A DNA stretch of 64,000 bases from Bacilli bacterium (GTDB lineage Bacteria > Bacillota_I > Bacilli_A > RF39 > UBA660), in the NCBI GenBank assembly GCA_017428495.1, contig JAFRQS010000032.1:1-64000 (forward strand). Direction: 5' to 3'. Under the pieces are notes generated by a model, which saw only the letters and a list, made by a program, of their open reading frames with translations, ran no database searches and had not been told where the DNA came from. Below are positions 32,999 through 41,177 of the stretch, in pieces. The position numbers and the translations under genes are program-made. The number at the start of each line of letters is the position of its first letter. Positions within the stretch are counted from its first letter, which is position 1.

Positions 32999-34264
32999 AT
33001 GGAAATAATACAAAGACCTAAAGGAACAAATGATGTTTATGATGAAACTGGTAGAACTATTCTTTATATTAGAGATTTAGTAGAGAGTATTGCTAAAGAA
33101 TATAATTATAATTATTTTAGGACACCTACATTTGAAAGAACTGAAGTGTTTAAAAGAGGTGTAGGAGATACCACTGATATAGTTGAAAAAGAAACTTATG
33201 ATTTTGTAGATAGAGGAAATAGAAATATGACCTTAAGGCCTGAAGGTACTGCAGCAGTTGTAAGAAGTATAATTGAAAATAAATTATACGTTAATGGTAT
33301 AAACAAAGTATGGTATTTTATGCCTATGTTTAGATATGAAAGACCACAATCTGGAAGACTTAGAGAACACTTCCAATTTGGATTTGAATCATTTGGAACT
33401 AATAGTCCTTATGCAGATGCTGAAATAATATCTATAGCAGTAAAAATATTAAAGGGTCTTGGACTTAAAGGTATTAAAGTAAACATTAATAGTTTAGGAG
33501 ATATAGAATCTAGAAATAATTATAGAGAAGCATTAAAAGAACATTTTAGACCACATCTAGATAATTTATGTTCTGATTGTAAAGAAAGATTTGATAGGAA
33601 TCCATTAAGAATAATAGATTGTAAAGTAGATAGTGAATTGGAAGTAATAAAAAATGCTCCAAAAATATTAGATTATTTAAATGATGAATCTAAGAAATAT
33701 TTTGAATCCGTTAAAAAGAATTTAGATATACTTGGTATAGAGTATAATGTAAATCCAAATATAGTAAGAGGACTTGACTATTATACTCATACTGTATTTG
33801 AAATAACTGCTGAAATAAAAGATTTTGGAAGTCAAAATGTGTTATGTGGTGGTGGAAGATATAATAATCTTGTGAGCAATCTGGGAGGACCAGAATATCC
33901 ATCTGTTGGATTTGGAATGGGTATTGAAAGACTTATGAATGCTTTGAGTGCAGAAGGAATTGATTTTGGTAAAAAAGAGATTGATGCATATATTTGCTAT
34001 ATAAGTGATAATGAAAAAGATTATGCATTTAAATTATTAAATGAATTAAGGAATAATAATTTAAGATCTGATATGTGCTATACAAATAGGAATTTAAAGG
34101 GTCAATTTAAAGAATGTGATAGTAATAATACTAAATTTGTAATAATTATTGGAGAAGAAGAAAAAAATACTGAAGTTATTACTATTAAGAATAATAATAC
34201 AAAAAAAGAATACAAAATAAATAGAAATGAATTAGTAGAATTTATTAGGAGGAATTATGAGTAA
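32999..34264 (+). CDS. hisS: Histidyl-tRNA synthetase
   Basis: Charges tRNA-His. Class II motifs are present: QRPKGTNDV at the start, motif 2 FRYERPQSGRLREHFQFG near residue 115, the His-specific RGLDYYTHTVFE, and motif 3 GFGMGIERLM. The C-terminal 100 residues are the anticodon-binding domain. The 421-residue length is normal. ATG at 32999 follows AAAGGAGG; an upstream in-frame start would fall within the T-box terminator. It overlaps aspS by eight bases. Confidence 0.97.
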   Translation: MEIIQRPKGTNDVYDETGRTILYIRDLVESIAKEYNYNYFRTPTFERTEVFKRGVGDTTDIVEKETYDFVDRGNRNMTLRPEGTAAVVRSIIENKLYVNGINKVWYFMPMFRYERPQSGRLREHFQFGFESFGTNSPYADAEIISIAVKILKGLGLKGIKVNINSLGDIESRNNYREALKEHFRPHLDNLCSDCKERFDRNPLRIIDCKVDSELEVIKNAPKILDYLNDESKKYFESVKKNLDILGIEYNVNPNIVRGLDYYTHTVFEITAEIKDFGSQNVLCGGGRYNNLVSNLGGPEYPSVGFGMGIERLMNALSAEGIDFGKKEIDAYICYISDNEKDYAFKLLNELRNNNLRSDMCYTNRNLKGQFKECDSNNTKFVIIIGEEEKNTEVITIKNNNTKKEYKINRNELVEFIRRNYE

Positions 34265-35570
34265 GTTAAAATTTTGTGAATTAAAAAATCATTATAATGA
34301 AGAAGTAGTATTAAAAGGTTTTATTGATAATTTAAGAGATTTACAATATGTACAATTTTTAGTACTTAGAGATAGAACAGGTAAAATACAAGTAACCATA
34401 GAAAAGAATGATGATAATAAAGAATTAAATGAAATAGTTTCTAATTTAACATTAGAAAGTGTAGTTACTGTAACAGGTAAATTACTTGAAAATGAAAAAG
34501 TAAAATTAAATGGTATGGAAGTAATACCAACTAGTATAGAAATAAATAGTAGAAGTGAAAATGAACTTCCAATAAATTATAAAGATAAAAATAATACATT
34601 GTTAGACACAAGATTAGATTATAGATTCTTAGATTTAAGAAATGAAAAAAACATTCTTATGTTTAGAGTACAAAGTGCATTTGTACAAGGAATGAGAGAC
34701 TATCTTTATGAAAATGATTTTACTGAAATACATACACCTAAATTAATAGCAGCAGCTTCTGAATCTGGATCAGATGTATTTGAAGTAAAATATTTTGAAA
34801 ATAAAGCTTATCTTGCACAAAGCCCACAATTTTATAAACAAATGGCTATGGCGGCAGGTTTTGAAAAAGTGTTTGAAGTGGCGCCAGCATTTCGTGCAGA
34901 AAATTCTAATACAAATAGACATACGACTGAATTCACATCATTTGACCTAGAGTTTAGTTATATAAAAGATTTTACTGAAGTAATGGATTTGGAAGAAGAA
35001 ATGCTTATAGCAGGGTTAACTAAAGTAAAAGAATTATATGGTGAAAAGATTAAAGAAATGTTTAATGAAGAAATAATAATTCCAACAAGGCCATTCCCAA
35101 GAATAAAATTGCAAGATTTATACAAAGAATTAGAAAAAAGATATGGTTACAATATTCCAACAGAAGATGTAGGAGATATGAATGCAGAAGCAGAAAAATT
35201 AACAGGTAGATTTGCAAAAGAAGTATATGGTCATGAATTTATATTTGTAACTGATTATAGTGCTAAAAAAAGAGCGTTCTATCATATGAGGAAAGATGGA
35301 ATACCTCAAGGATATGATTTGATTTGGAAAGGTATGGAAATAACTACAGGAGCACAAAGAGAACATAGATATGATGTATTAAAAGCTCAATGTGATGAAA
35401 AAGGATTAGGAAAAGATGTAGAATTCTATCTAGAATTCTTTAAGTATGGATGCCCTCCACATGGTGGATTTGCACTTGGAATAGATAGAATTACAATGTT
35501 AATGCTAGGTATGCCAAATTTAAAAGAAACAATGTTCCTATTTAGAGGACCAAATAGGATTACACCATAA
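34257..35570 (+). CDS. aspS: Aspartyl-tRNA synthetase, archaeal/eukaryal type (AspRS2)
   Basis: Charges tRNA-Asp and, if non-discriminating, also tRNA-Asn. At 437 residues it is far shorter than bacterial AspRS (about 590), lacking the GAD insertion. The N-terminal OB fold (LKGFIDNLRDLQYVQFLVLRD split here as GFIDNLRD and FLVLRD), FRAENSNTNRHTTEF (motif 2), GGFALGIDRITML (motif 3) and the end MFLFRGPNRITP are archaeal-type features. Such enzymes occur as second copies in some Bacillota; here it stands in the main hisS-aspS operon. It overlaps hisS, and yvcK begins at its stop. Confidence 0.93.
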   Translation: MSKLKFCELKNHYNEEVVLKGFIDNLRDLQYVQFLVLRDRTGKIQVTIEKNDDNKELNEIVSNLTLESVVTVTGKLLENEKVKLNGMEVIPTSIEINSRSENELPINYKDKNNTLLDTRLDYRFLDLRNEKNILMFRVQSAFVQGMRDYLYENDFTEIHTPKLIAAASESGSDVFEVKYFENKAYLAQSPQFYKQMAMAAGFEKVFEVAPAFRAENSNTNRHTTEFTSFDLEFSYIKDFTEVMDLEEEMLIAGLTKVKELYGEKIKEMFNEEIIIPTRPFPRIKLQDLYKELEKRYGYNIPTEDVGDMNAEAEKLTGRFAKEVYGHEFIFVTDYSAKKRAFYHMRKDGIPQGYDLIWKGMEITTGAQREHRYDVLKAQCDEKGLGKDVEFYLEFFKYGCPPHGGFALGIDRITMLMLGMPNLKETMFLFRGPNRITP

Positions 35571-36523
35571 TGAAAAAGAAAGTAGTAGTTTTAGGTGGTG
35601 GAACAGGAATGTCTAATTTACTTATGGGACTTAAAAATTTCCCATTAGACATTTCTGCAATAGTAACAGTTTGTGATGATGGATCTAGTACTGGCATACT
35701 AAGAGAAGAATTTAATATACCTGCAGTTGGTGATATTAGAAGGGTTTTGGTTGCTTTATCAGAAACAGAACCACTTGTTATGGATTTATTTAATTATAGA
35801 TTTAAAACAACAAGTGATTTAGATGGTCATACAGTTGGTAATCTGCTCTTAACAGCAGCTACTGAAATATGTGGTAATATGTCAGATGGCATTGAAGCGT
35901 TAAGTAAAGTATTAAATTTAAAAGGTAAAGTAATACCACTTACAGAGGATAATGTTACACTAATGGCTAAAATGCAAAATGGAAGTATAGTAGAAGGGGA
36001 ACATCATATTACATTATCAAAAGAAAAAATATTGAAAGTATATTATAAAAAAGCACCAAAAGTTAATGAAGATGCACTAAAAGCAATTAGAGAAGCAGAC
36101 TTGATATTATTTTCAATGGGTAGTTTATTTACAAGTATAATACCGAATTTGCTTGTAAAAGATATAGTAAATGAAATAGATAAGAGTAAAGCAAAAATAA
36201 TGTATGCATGTAATATGATGACGCAACCAGGAGAAACTGATAACTTTAAGGTATCTGATCATGTTAATATGTTAAATAAGTATTTAGGAAAAAGAAAGAT
36301 AGAAATTGTGGTAGCAAATAATTCAAAAATTGATAGAAAAATGGCTAAATTCTATGAAACTACTGAACAAAAAGATCCTGTTATTTTAGATAAAGAAAAT
36401 ATAAAAGTAAAAATAATAGAAGATAATTATGTATATATTACTAAAAATAATTTACTTAGGCATGATAATATAAAATTGGGTTTTGATATATTTTATTATA
36501 TTAATAATAATGGTGTAAGATGA
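35570..36523 (+). CDS. yvcK: YvcK/CofD-like UDP-sugar-binding regulator
   Basis: A protein of the gluconeogenesis-factor family needed for growth on gluconeogenic carbon and for proper cell-wall synthesis in Bacillus; it binds UDP-GlcNAc. VVLGGGTGMSNLL at the start, TVCDDGSSTG, VGDIRRVLVALS and DLILFSMGSLFTSIIPNL are hallmark blocks. It is 317 residues, the usual size. It starts in the aspS stop codon and overlaps the transglutaminase-like gene by four bases (ATGA). The usual neighbours whiA and rapZ are absent. Confidence 0.93.
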   Translation: MKKKVVVLGGGTGMSNLLMGLKNFPLDISAIVTVCDDGSSTGILREEFNIPAVGDIRRVLVALSETEPLVMDLFNYRFKTTSDLDGHTVGNLLLTAATEICGNMSDGIEALSKVLNLKGKVIPLTEDNVTLMAKMQNGSIVEGEHHITLSKEKILKVYYKKAPKVNEDALKAIREADLILFSMGSLFTSIIPNLLVKDIVNEIDKSKAKIMYACNMMTQPGETDNFKVSDHVNMLNKYLGKRKIEIVVANNSKIDRKMAKFYETTEQKDPVILDKENIKVKIIEDNYVYITKNNLLRHDNIKLGFDIFYYINNNGVR

Positions 36524-37800
36524 AAAAATTAACAAGATTAATATTAATAATAGTTTTATCTTTTATTACAAATTGTTATGCAGATAGCATAGTACTTGAT
36601 AATAAGATATCCGATAATAGTGAATTTATAACAGAAGTAGATATAACATCTGTAGATAATATTGATAATTTAAAATATTATAAAAATGTAAAAAAAATAA
36701 ATATTAGAAATGTTGTAATAGATGATATAAGTTTTTTAAATGATTTAAATAATTTAGATAGTATAGTAGTATTTTATAGTAAAGTAAATTTATCAAAATT
36801 AAATAATATTCATATTAAAGAAATGACATTCATAAATTCATACATTGTAAATGATAATTTTACACCATTGATAAATACAAGTATTAAAAGATTGGATTTA
36901 GAAGGTAGTTATGTTACCAGTATTTATACATTAAAAAATATTGTTTCATTAGAAGAACTATATTTAAATTCAATTAGTAATTTAAGAAGTTTGGAACCTA
37001 TCACTAATCTTCCAAAATTAAAGAAATTAGATTTTGGAGGTTCTGAAGAATTAGTAAATAAAAAAGTATTAGATTATATAAGAGAAAAGAATATAGTTGG
37101 TACAAACTATGATGTAACTCAATATATGTTTTTAAATAGAGAGCTAGATACTAAATTAAATGAAATAATTAAAAGTTTAAAATTAGATAATCTAACTGAT
37201 TTAGAAAAAATAAAGAAAATAACTACATATGTTATTGATAATATAAAATATGATGATGATTGTGGAATAAAAAGTAACTGTGAATATAATGAATTAACAT
37301 TTAACATACTTGAAAAAAGTTTGTCTGGTAAAGGAATATGTTACAACTATGCCCATCTTGAAAACAAATTATTAAATATGGTTGGTATTAAATCATACTT
37401 AGTAAGTGGATTTAATAAAACAGGATTAGGGCATGAATGGGTAAATGTATATTTAGATAAAAAATGGTATGCAATTGATCCAACATGGATAGACACTTAT
37501 GTAGGAGAGGACAAGAAATTCAAAACCACTGGCAAGTCAAAATTTTATATGGTTGATTTAGAAGATAAAACTTGGAATAGTTTGCATAAGGCAGATGTAT
37601 TACCATCTAAAATAGTAGAGCCAGAAAAAGAGATAATAGATGAAGTTATAATTGATTCTAATATAACTAAAGCACAAGATAATTATTATACAATATTTAT
37701 AATATCTATAATAATAGTTTGCTTATTCATATTAATAGTAATATATAAAAGAGTAGATAAATTATCTAAAAAAAGGAGAAGAAGGAATGTTAGAAAATAG
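36520..37800 (+). CDS. Secreted, membrane-anchored transglutaminase-like protein with LRR-like repeats
   Basis: Order of parts: signal peptide (1-22); leucine-rich-type repeats (about 40-190; LKYYKNVKKINIRN, TSIKRLDLEGSYV, SLEELYLNSISN, KLKKLDFGG); transglutaminase core (about 215-350) with catalytic Cys in KGICYNYAH (near 274), His in GHEWVNVYL (near 305) and Asp in AIDPTW (near 320); a C-terminal membrane helix (about 390-412) and a Lys/Arg-rich tail. The active site faces outward. Proteins of this build act as wall or surface proteases or crosslinkers; the reaction is unknown. It overlaps yvcK and the kinase that follows. Confidence 0.85.
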   Translation: MKKLTRLILIIVLSFITNCYADSIVLDNKISDNSEFITEVDITSVDNIDNLKYYKNVKKINIRNVVIDDISFLNDLNNLDSIVVFYSKVNLSKLNNIHIKEMTFINSYIVNDNFTPLINTSIKRLDLEGSYVTSIYTLKNIVSLEELYLNSISNLRSLEPITNLPKLKKLDFGGSEELVNKKVLDYIREKNIVGTNYDVTQYMFLNRELDTKLNEIIKSLKLDNLTDLEKIKKITTYVIDNIKYDDDCGIKSNCEYNELTFNILEKSLSGKGICYNYAHLENKLLNMVGIKSYLVSGFNKTGLGHEWVNVYLDKKWYAIDPTWIDTYVGEDKKFKTTGKSKFYMVDLEDKTWNSLHKADVLPSKIVEPEKEIIDEVIIDSNITKAQDNYYTIFIISIIIVCLFILIVIYKRVDKLSKKRRRRNVRK

Positions 37801-38791
37801 TGTATTGACAGAAGAAATAATTAAAAAATTATTAGAGGATAATTACAATTTGAAAGTAGCAAGTGTTGAAAGAATAAATAGAGGTAGTGCAAATATATAC
37901 AATATAGATAATAAGTATATATTGAAAGAATTTAGTAGTGATAGGGAAGTTTCTTCTATAGAAAAAGAATATAATGTAATAAAACATCTTGATAATAAAG
38001 GATTAAAAGTACCTACATATATTGAAACAAAATATGGTAATCCATATATAATATATGAAGGTAGAATAATAATACTTCAAGTGTATCTAGAAGGATATGC
38101 AATGCCAAATAATACAGGAGATTATGCTAAAACAATTGAATCAGCAACTATATTGGGTAAATTAACTAAAGCATTAGAAGATTATGAATTAGATAGTACT
38201 TATAATGATTATCCATCAAAAGAGGCATTAGAAGAAGGCATTGTTAAATTAAGTGATTTAATTAATAAGATTAAAGATGATAATCCATATAAAGATAAAA
38301 TAATATCCGATTTAAAAAGAAGAATAGAAATATCAAAAGAACTATTAGATTTTAATTTTGAAGATATTAAAAAAGTAACATTAAAAATATGTCATGGAGA
38401 TTATTCTGTACAACAATTAATATATAATGATAATGAGGAAACTGCAATAATAGATTTTGAAACAGTAAGAAAAATGCCAATAGATTGGGAAATAATAAGA
38501 AGTTATAGTTATATAGATAAAGAATGTAAAGATGGAGTATTTAATTTAAATACATTTATTGATTATGTTAAAGAAGTAAAGAAATATATTAAATTAACAA
38601 AAAAAGATTTAAAATATATGCCATACATCTATATATTTCAATTAGTATCAAGTACATTTGGTTATAAACAATATAATAATGATTATTCTAAAACGTCTTT
38701 ATTAGATTTTGCATTCTTTAGAACTAATCTATGTAATTACTTATATGATAATTTAGAACTAATATCAAAAGAATTATTAAATATAAAATAA
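37787..38791 (+). CDS. CotS/APH-type small-molecule kinase
   Basis: A kinase-fold protein of 334 residues related to spore-coat CotS and aminoglycoside/choline kinases. The N-lobe reads GSANIYNIDNKYILKEF with the ATP-binding Lys; the catalytic loop is CHGDYSVQQLIY near residue 204 and the metal Asp is in AIIDFE near residue 225. The next block DWEIIRSYSYIDKECKDG is shared almost unchanged with the kinase at 48285-49256. It overlaps the transglutaminase-like gene by 14 bases. The substrate is unknown; sugars, cyclitols and choline-like alcohols are typical for the fold. Confidence 0.88.
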   Translation: MLENSVLTEEIIKKLLEDNYNLKVASVERINRGSANIYNIDNKYILKEFSSDREVSSIEKEYNVIKHLDNKGLKVPTYIETKYGNPYIIYEGRIIILQVYLEGYAMPNNTGDYAKTIESATILGKLTKALEDYELDSTYNDYPSKEALEEGIVKLSDLINKIKDDNPYKDKIISDLKRRIEISKELLDFNFEDIKKVTLKICHGDYSVQQLIYNDNEETAIIDFETVRKMPIDWEIIRSYSYIDKECKDGVFNLNTFIDYVKEVKKYIKLTKKDLKYMPYIYIFQLVSSTFGYKQYNNDYSKTSLLDFAFFRTNLCNYLYDNLELISKELLNIK

Positions 38792-38792
38792 T

Positions 38793-38820
38793 AAACACAA
38801 ATAAATTATTTGTGTTTTTA
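38793..38820 (+). terminator. Terminator after the CotS/APH-like kinase
   Basis: AAACACAAATA...TATTTGTGTTT hairpin with T-run, repeated at 40247-40276. Confidence 0.8.
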
Positions 38821-38830
38821 TTATTAATAA

Positions 38831-38859
38831 TTGAGAAAATAAGATTTTGATAGTATAAT
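38831..38859 (+). promoter_or_regulatory. Promoter of prepilin gene 1
   Basis: TTGAGA (38831-38836), 17-bp spacer, TATAAT (38854-38859), then ATAGGAG before the start. Confidence 0.75.
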
Positions 38860-38883
38860 AAAAATATAAGATAGGAGTGTATT

Positions 38884-40167
38884 ATGAAAAATAGAAAAGC
38901 ATTTACAATAGTTGAATTATTAGCAGTAATAGTAATATTAGCAATAATATTAATAATAGCTGTACCACAGATAATGAATGCAATAAAAATAGCTAAATTA
39001 AAGAGTATAGAAGGTAGTGCAAGATTAATAGCAAAGAATGCAGAAGAAGATTATTATTCACAAAAATTGATAAATAAAAGATATAATGCAACAAGTATAC
39101 CATGCTCTGATGTGGCAAAATTAAGCGATGATTATTCGAGTTGTAGTATTACATATGATAATAGTGGAACGGCAACAGTAACATTAAAGGGAGCATCAGG
39201 TGGTAAGTTTGATAAAATTAAATGTACAGGGACAAAAGCTAATATAAATTGTAGTGAAATAACACCACTTCCAGGATACACTGATGCAGTAGAATTATTA
39301 ACATCTAAAATAGGAACAGGTGGTCTAATAAAAGATGATCATGATGAATTAAGATATCAAGGAGAGACAGTAGATAATTATGTAACATTTAATGATGAAG
39401 TAGCAAAATGGAGAATAGTAGGATTATTTAACGTTGATGGAGAACAAAGAGTAAAATTGGTAAGAAAAGATTCAATATGGAATAATTACTCATGGGATAC
39501 AAGTGATTCATCTGTAAATAGGGGAGAAGGAATAAATCAATGGGGACCATCAGGAACATATGAAGGTGCAGATTTAATGAGAGAACTAAATGGAGATTAT
39601 TTGAATTCAACACTATCAGTAGATGCAAATTGGTATGATGGATCGAATAACTCATTAGGAAGTGAAAATTTCGATAAGAATTATGTATTAAAAGAGAGCG
39701 CACAAGAACTAATAGGAGATGCAACATGGTTCTTAGGCGGAGTAGCATATAATAGTACAGTAACACTAGCAGATGCATATATTCAAGAAAGAGGAGAACA
39801 AGGAAAGATGTGTACACAAGGTGCAACATATTGTAATGATACAGTAACTAGAACATACACATGGACTGGTAAAGTAGGATTAATATATTCAAGTGACTAT
39901 GGGTATGCATCAGGAAATAGTAACTGTGCAACAAACATAGCATCGTATAATCCGTATTGTGATACAAATTGGATGGGTGATTATGGATGGACAATTTCTC
40001 CTCAGCGTGACTCTAGCAGTGCCTTCTATGTGTGGAATGCGGATTCTCTTATGTACGGCGTCGAAGCATCCGTTCCTTGTCCCGTTCACCCATCAGTATA
40101 TTTGATTTCAGGAGTTCAAATGAAAGGCTCTGGTACAACTGCTGATCCATATGTTTTTGCAGAATAA
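38884..40167 (+). CDS. Type IV prepilin-like surface protein 1 with variable C-terminal domain
   Basis: 427 residues. The class III signal KNRKAFTIVELLAVIVILA has the prepilin-peptidase site (A before FT-x-x-E, with Glu at +5) and a long hydrophobic stem helix, so it should enter a type IV pilus or pseudopilus. Residues 30-130 form a small head domain shared with prepilin 2. Residues 140-427 are a second domain with YGWTISPQ and an ending SVYLISGVQMKGSGTTADPYVF, a plan seen in proteins with the variable DUF6273-like end. Within it, 39996-40091 is about twice as GC-rich as the rest. No pilus assembly genes are in the window. Confidence 0.87.
   Translation: MKNRKAFTIVELLAVIVILAIILIIAVPQIMNAIKIAKLKSIEGSARLIAKNAEEDYYSQKLINKRYNATSIPCSDVAKLSDDYSSCSITYDNSGTATVTLKGASGGKFDKIKCTGTKANINCSEITPLPGYTDAVELLTSKIGTGGLIKDDHDELRYQGETVDNYVTFNDEVAKWRIVGLFNVDGEQRVKLVRKDSIWNNYSWDTSDSSVNRGEGINQWGPSGTYEGADLMRELNGDYLNSTLSVDANWYDGSNNSLGSENFDKNYVLKESAQELIGDATWFLGGVAYNSTVTLADAYIQERGEQGKMCTQGATYCNDTVTRTYTWTGKVGLIYSSDYGYASGNSNCATNIASYNPYCDTNWMGDYGWTISPQRDSSSAFYVWNADSLMYGVEASVPCPVHPSVYLISGVQMKGSGTTADPYVFAE
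39996..40091 (+). other. GC-rich, NNY-rich patch: candidate hypervariable region
   Basis: By count, 40001-40090 has 48 G or C in 90 bases (53%) in a genome of roughly a quarter G+C. Codons from CGT at 40005 onward are mostly of the form NNY (CGT GAC TCT AGC AGT, TAC GGC GTC, TCC GTT CCT TGT CCC GTT CAC), unlike the A/T-ending codons on either side. It falls shortly before the conserved VYLISG end block. This is the footprint expected from adenine-targeted mutagenesis of AAY codons or from cassette exchange. Confidence 0.55.
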
Positions 40168-40189
40168 ACAGGTTTATTCCTGTTTTTAT
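40166..40189 (+). terminator. Terminator of prepilin gene 1
   Basis: AAACAGG-TTTATT-CCTGTTT with T-run, overlapping the stop codon. Confidence 0.8.
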
Positions 40190-40197
40190 TTACAAAA

Positions 40198-40447
40198 ATA
40201 TGATAATTTAGAACTAATATCAAAAGAATTATTAAATATAAAATAAAAAACACAAATAAATTATATTTGTGTTTTTATTATTAATAATTGAGAAAATGAG
40301 GTTTTAATAGTATAATAAAAATATAAGATAGGAGTGTATTATGAAAAATAGAAAAGGATTTACATTAGTAGAATTATTAGCAGTAATAACAATATTATCA
40401 GTAATACTTATAATAGCGGTACCACAGATAATGAATACAATTAAAGT
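40198..40447. repeat. Direct repeat copy 2 (kinase end, terminator, promoter, prepilin start)
   Basis: Second copy of 38743-38990. It starts with 46 bases that match the last codons and stop of the kinase gene, although no kinase gene lies here; the terminator (40247-40276) and promoter (TTGAGA 40288-40293, TATAAT 40311-40316) are repeated. It marks a tandem duplication. Confidence 0.85.
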
Positions 40448-41141
40448 TTCAAAATTAGGGGCAATGGAAAGCAGTGCAAAAATAATAGCAAAAGATGCAG
40501 AAAAGAAATATTATATGAAGAAAATGGAAGATAAAAACTATGTGGCTGCTGGAATACCATGTACAGATATAACTAAAATGAGTAGTGATTATGGAAGTTG
40601 CACAATATCATATTCTAATAATGGAATAGCAACAGTAACATTAAAAGGTGCAACTGGTGGTAAATTTGATGGAATAACTTGTACAGGTACAAAAAATAAT
40701 ATGAGTTGTGTTGAAAGAGTTCCAGGTCCTCCAGTGTGGATATATGCATATGGTAATATAACATCAGTAGATCAAGGAGTAGAAAATTATGCAGATTTAG
40801 ATAAACAAATTTTTATAAGATTTAACAAAAATGATTTGAGTGAAAAAAATATATGTATAATGTATAAAAGTGCAGAAAGAAGTGGTGAACCTGCTTGTTT
40901 GGTATCTAAAGATACATATAATACAAGAAATAATGAAAATTCAGAATGGAGTCAAATAGAAGCATTATTTGGTTCAAGTAACTGCGTTGAAGAAGTAAAT
41001 TCTATAAGATGCTATGTTAGTTTACCAGAGTATTGGCAGTGTATTACATCTAGTAATAGTACAAGTTGTACCTTACTAAATCAAAATACAGAAGAAGAAT
41101 GTAGTTTGAAATCTGATGGCACTGTTAGTTGTATTCAATAA
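40341..41141 (+). CDS. Type IV prepilin-like surface protein 2
   Basis: 266 residues. It shares the prepilin signal KNRKGFTLVELLAVI and the first 130 residues with prepilin 1 (for example ATVTLKGA and GGKFDGITCTGTK), then diverges completely into a shorter Cys-containing domain (CIMYKSAERSGEPACL, RCYVSLPEYWQCI). Six or more Cys in the tail suggest disulfides. It looks like a duplicated scaffold carrying a different tip. It has its own promoter and terminator. No variable GC-rich patch is seen in this copy. Confidence 0.85.
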   Translation: MKNRKGFTLVELLAVITILSVILIIAVPQIMNTIKVSKLGAMESSAKIIAKDAEKKYYMKKMEDKNYVAAGIPCTDITKMSSDYGSCTISYSNNGIATVTLKGATGGKFDGITCTGTKNNMSCVERVPGPPVWIYAYGNITSVDQGVENYADLDKQIFIRFNKNDLSEKNICIMYKSAERSGEPACLVSKDTYNTRNNENSEWSQIEALFGSSNCVEEVNSIRCYVSLPEYWQCITSSNSTSCTLLNQNTEEECSLKSDGTVSCIQ

Positions 41142-41150
41142 AATAAATTA

Positions 41151-41177
41151 AAATAGGAACAATGTTCCTATTTTTTT
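41151..41177. terminator. Bidirectional terminator between prepilin 2 and the LysR gene
   Basis: AAATAGGAAC-AAT-GTTCCTATTT with T-run; the LysR gene stops at 41168 within it. Confidence 0.8.

Larger units (their letters stand above)
38743..38990. repeat. Direct repeat copy 1 (kinase end, terminator, promoter, prepilin start)
   Basis: Runs from ATATGATAATTTAGAACT in the end of the kinase gene through its terminator, the promoter and about the first 35 codons of prepilin 1. It is nearly identical to 40198-40447, with small changes. Confidence 0.85.

Noticed and set aside
39428-39829. Minus-strand 133-codon reading frame within prepilin 1
   Set aside because: It is a shadow of the forward gene with a low-complexity Leu/His-rich translation and no ribosome site.
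38743-41141. Reverse transcriptase or template repeat beside the variable pilin patch
   Set aside because: I looked for a second copy of the patch and for an RT gene and saw neither, so the retroelement idea remains unproven within this window.
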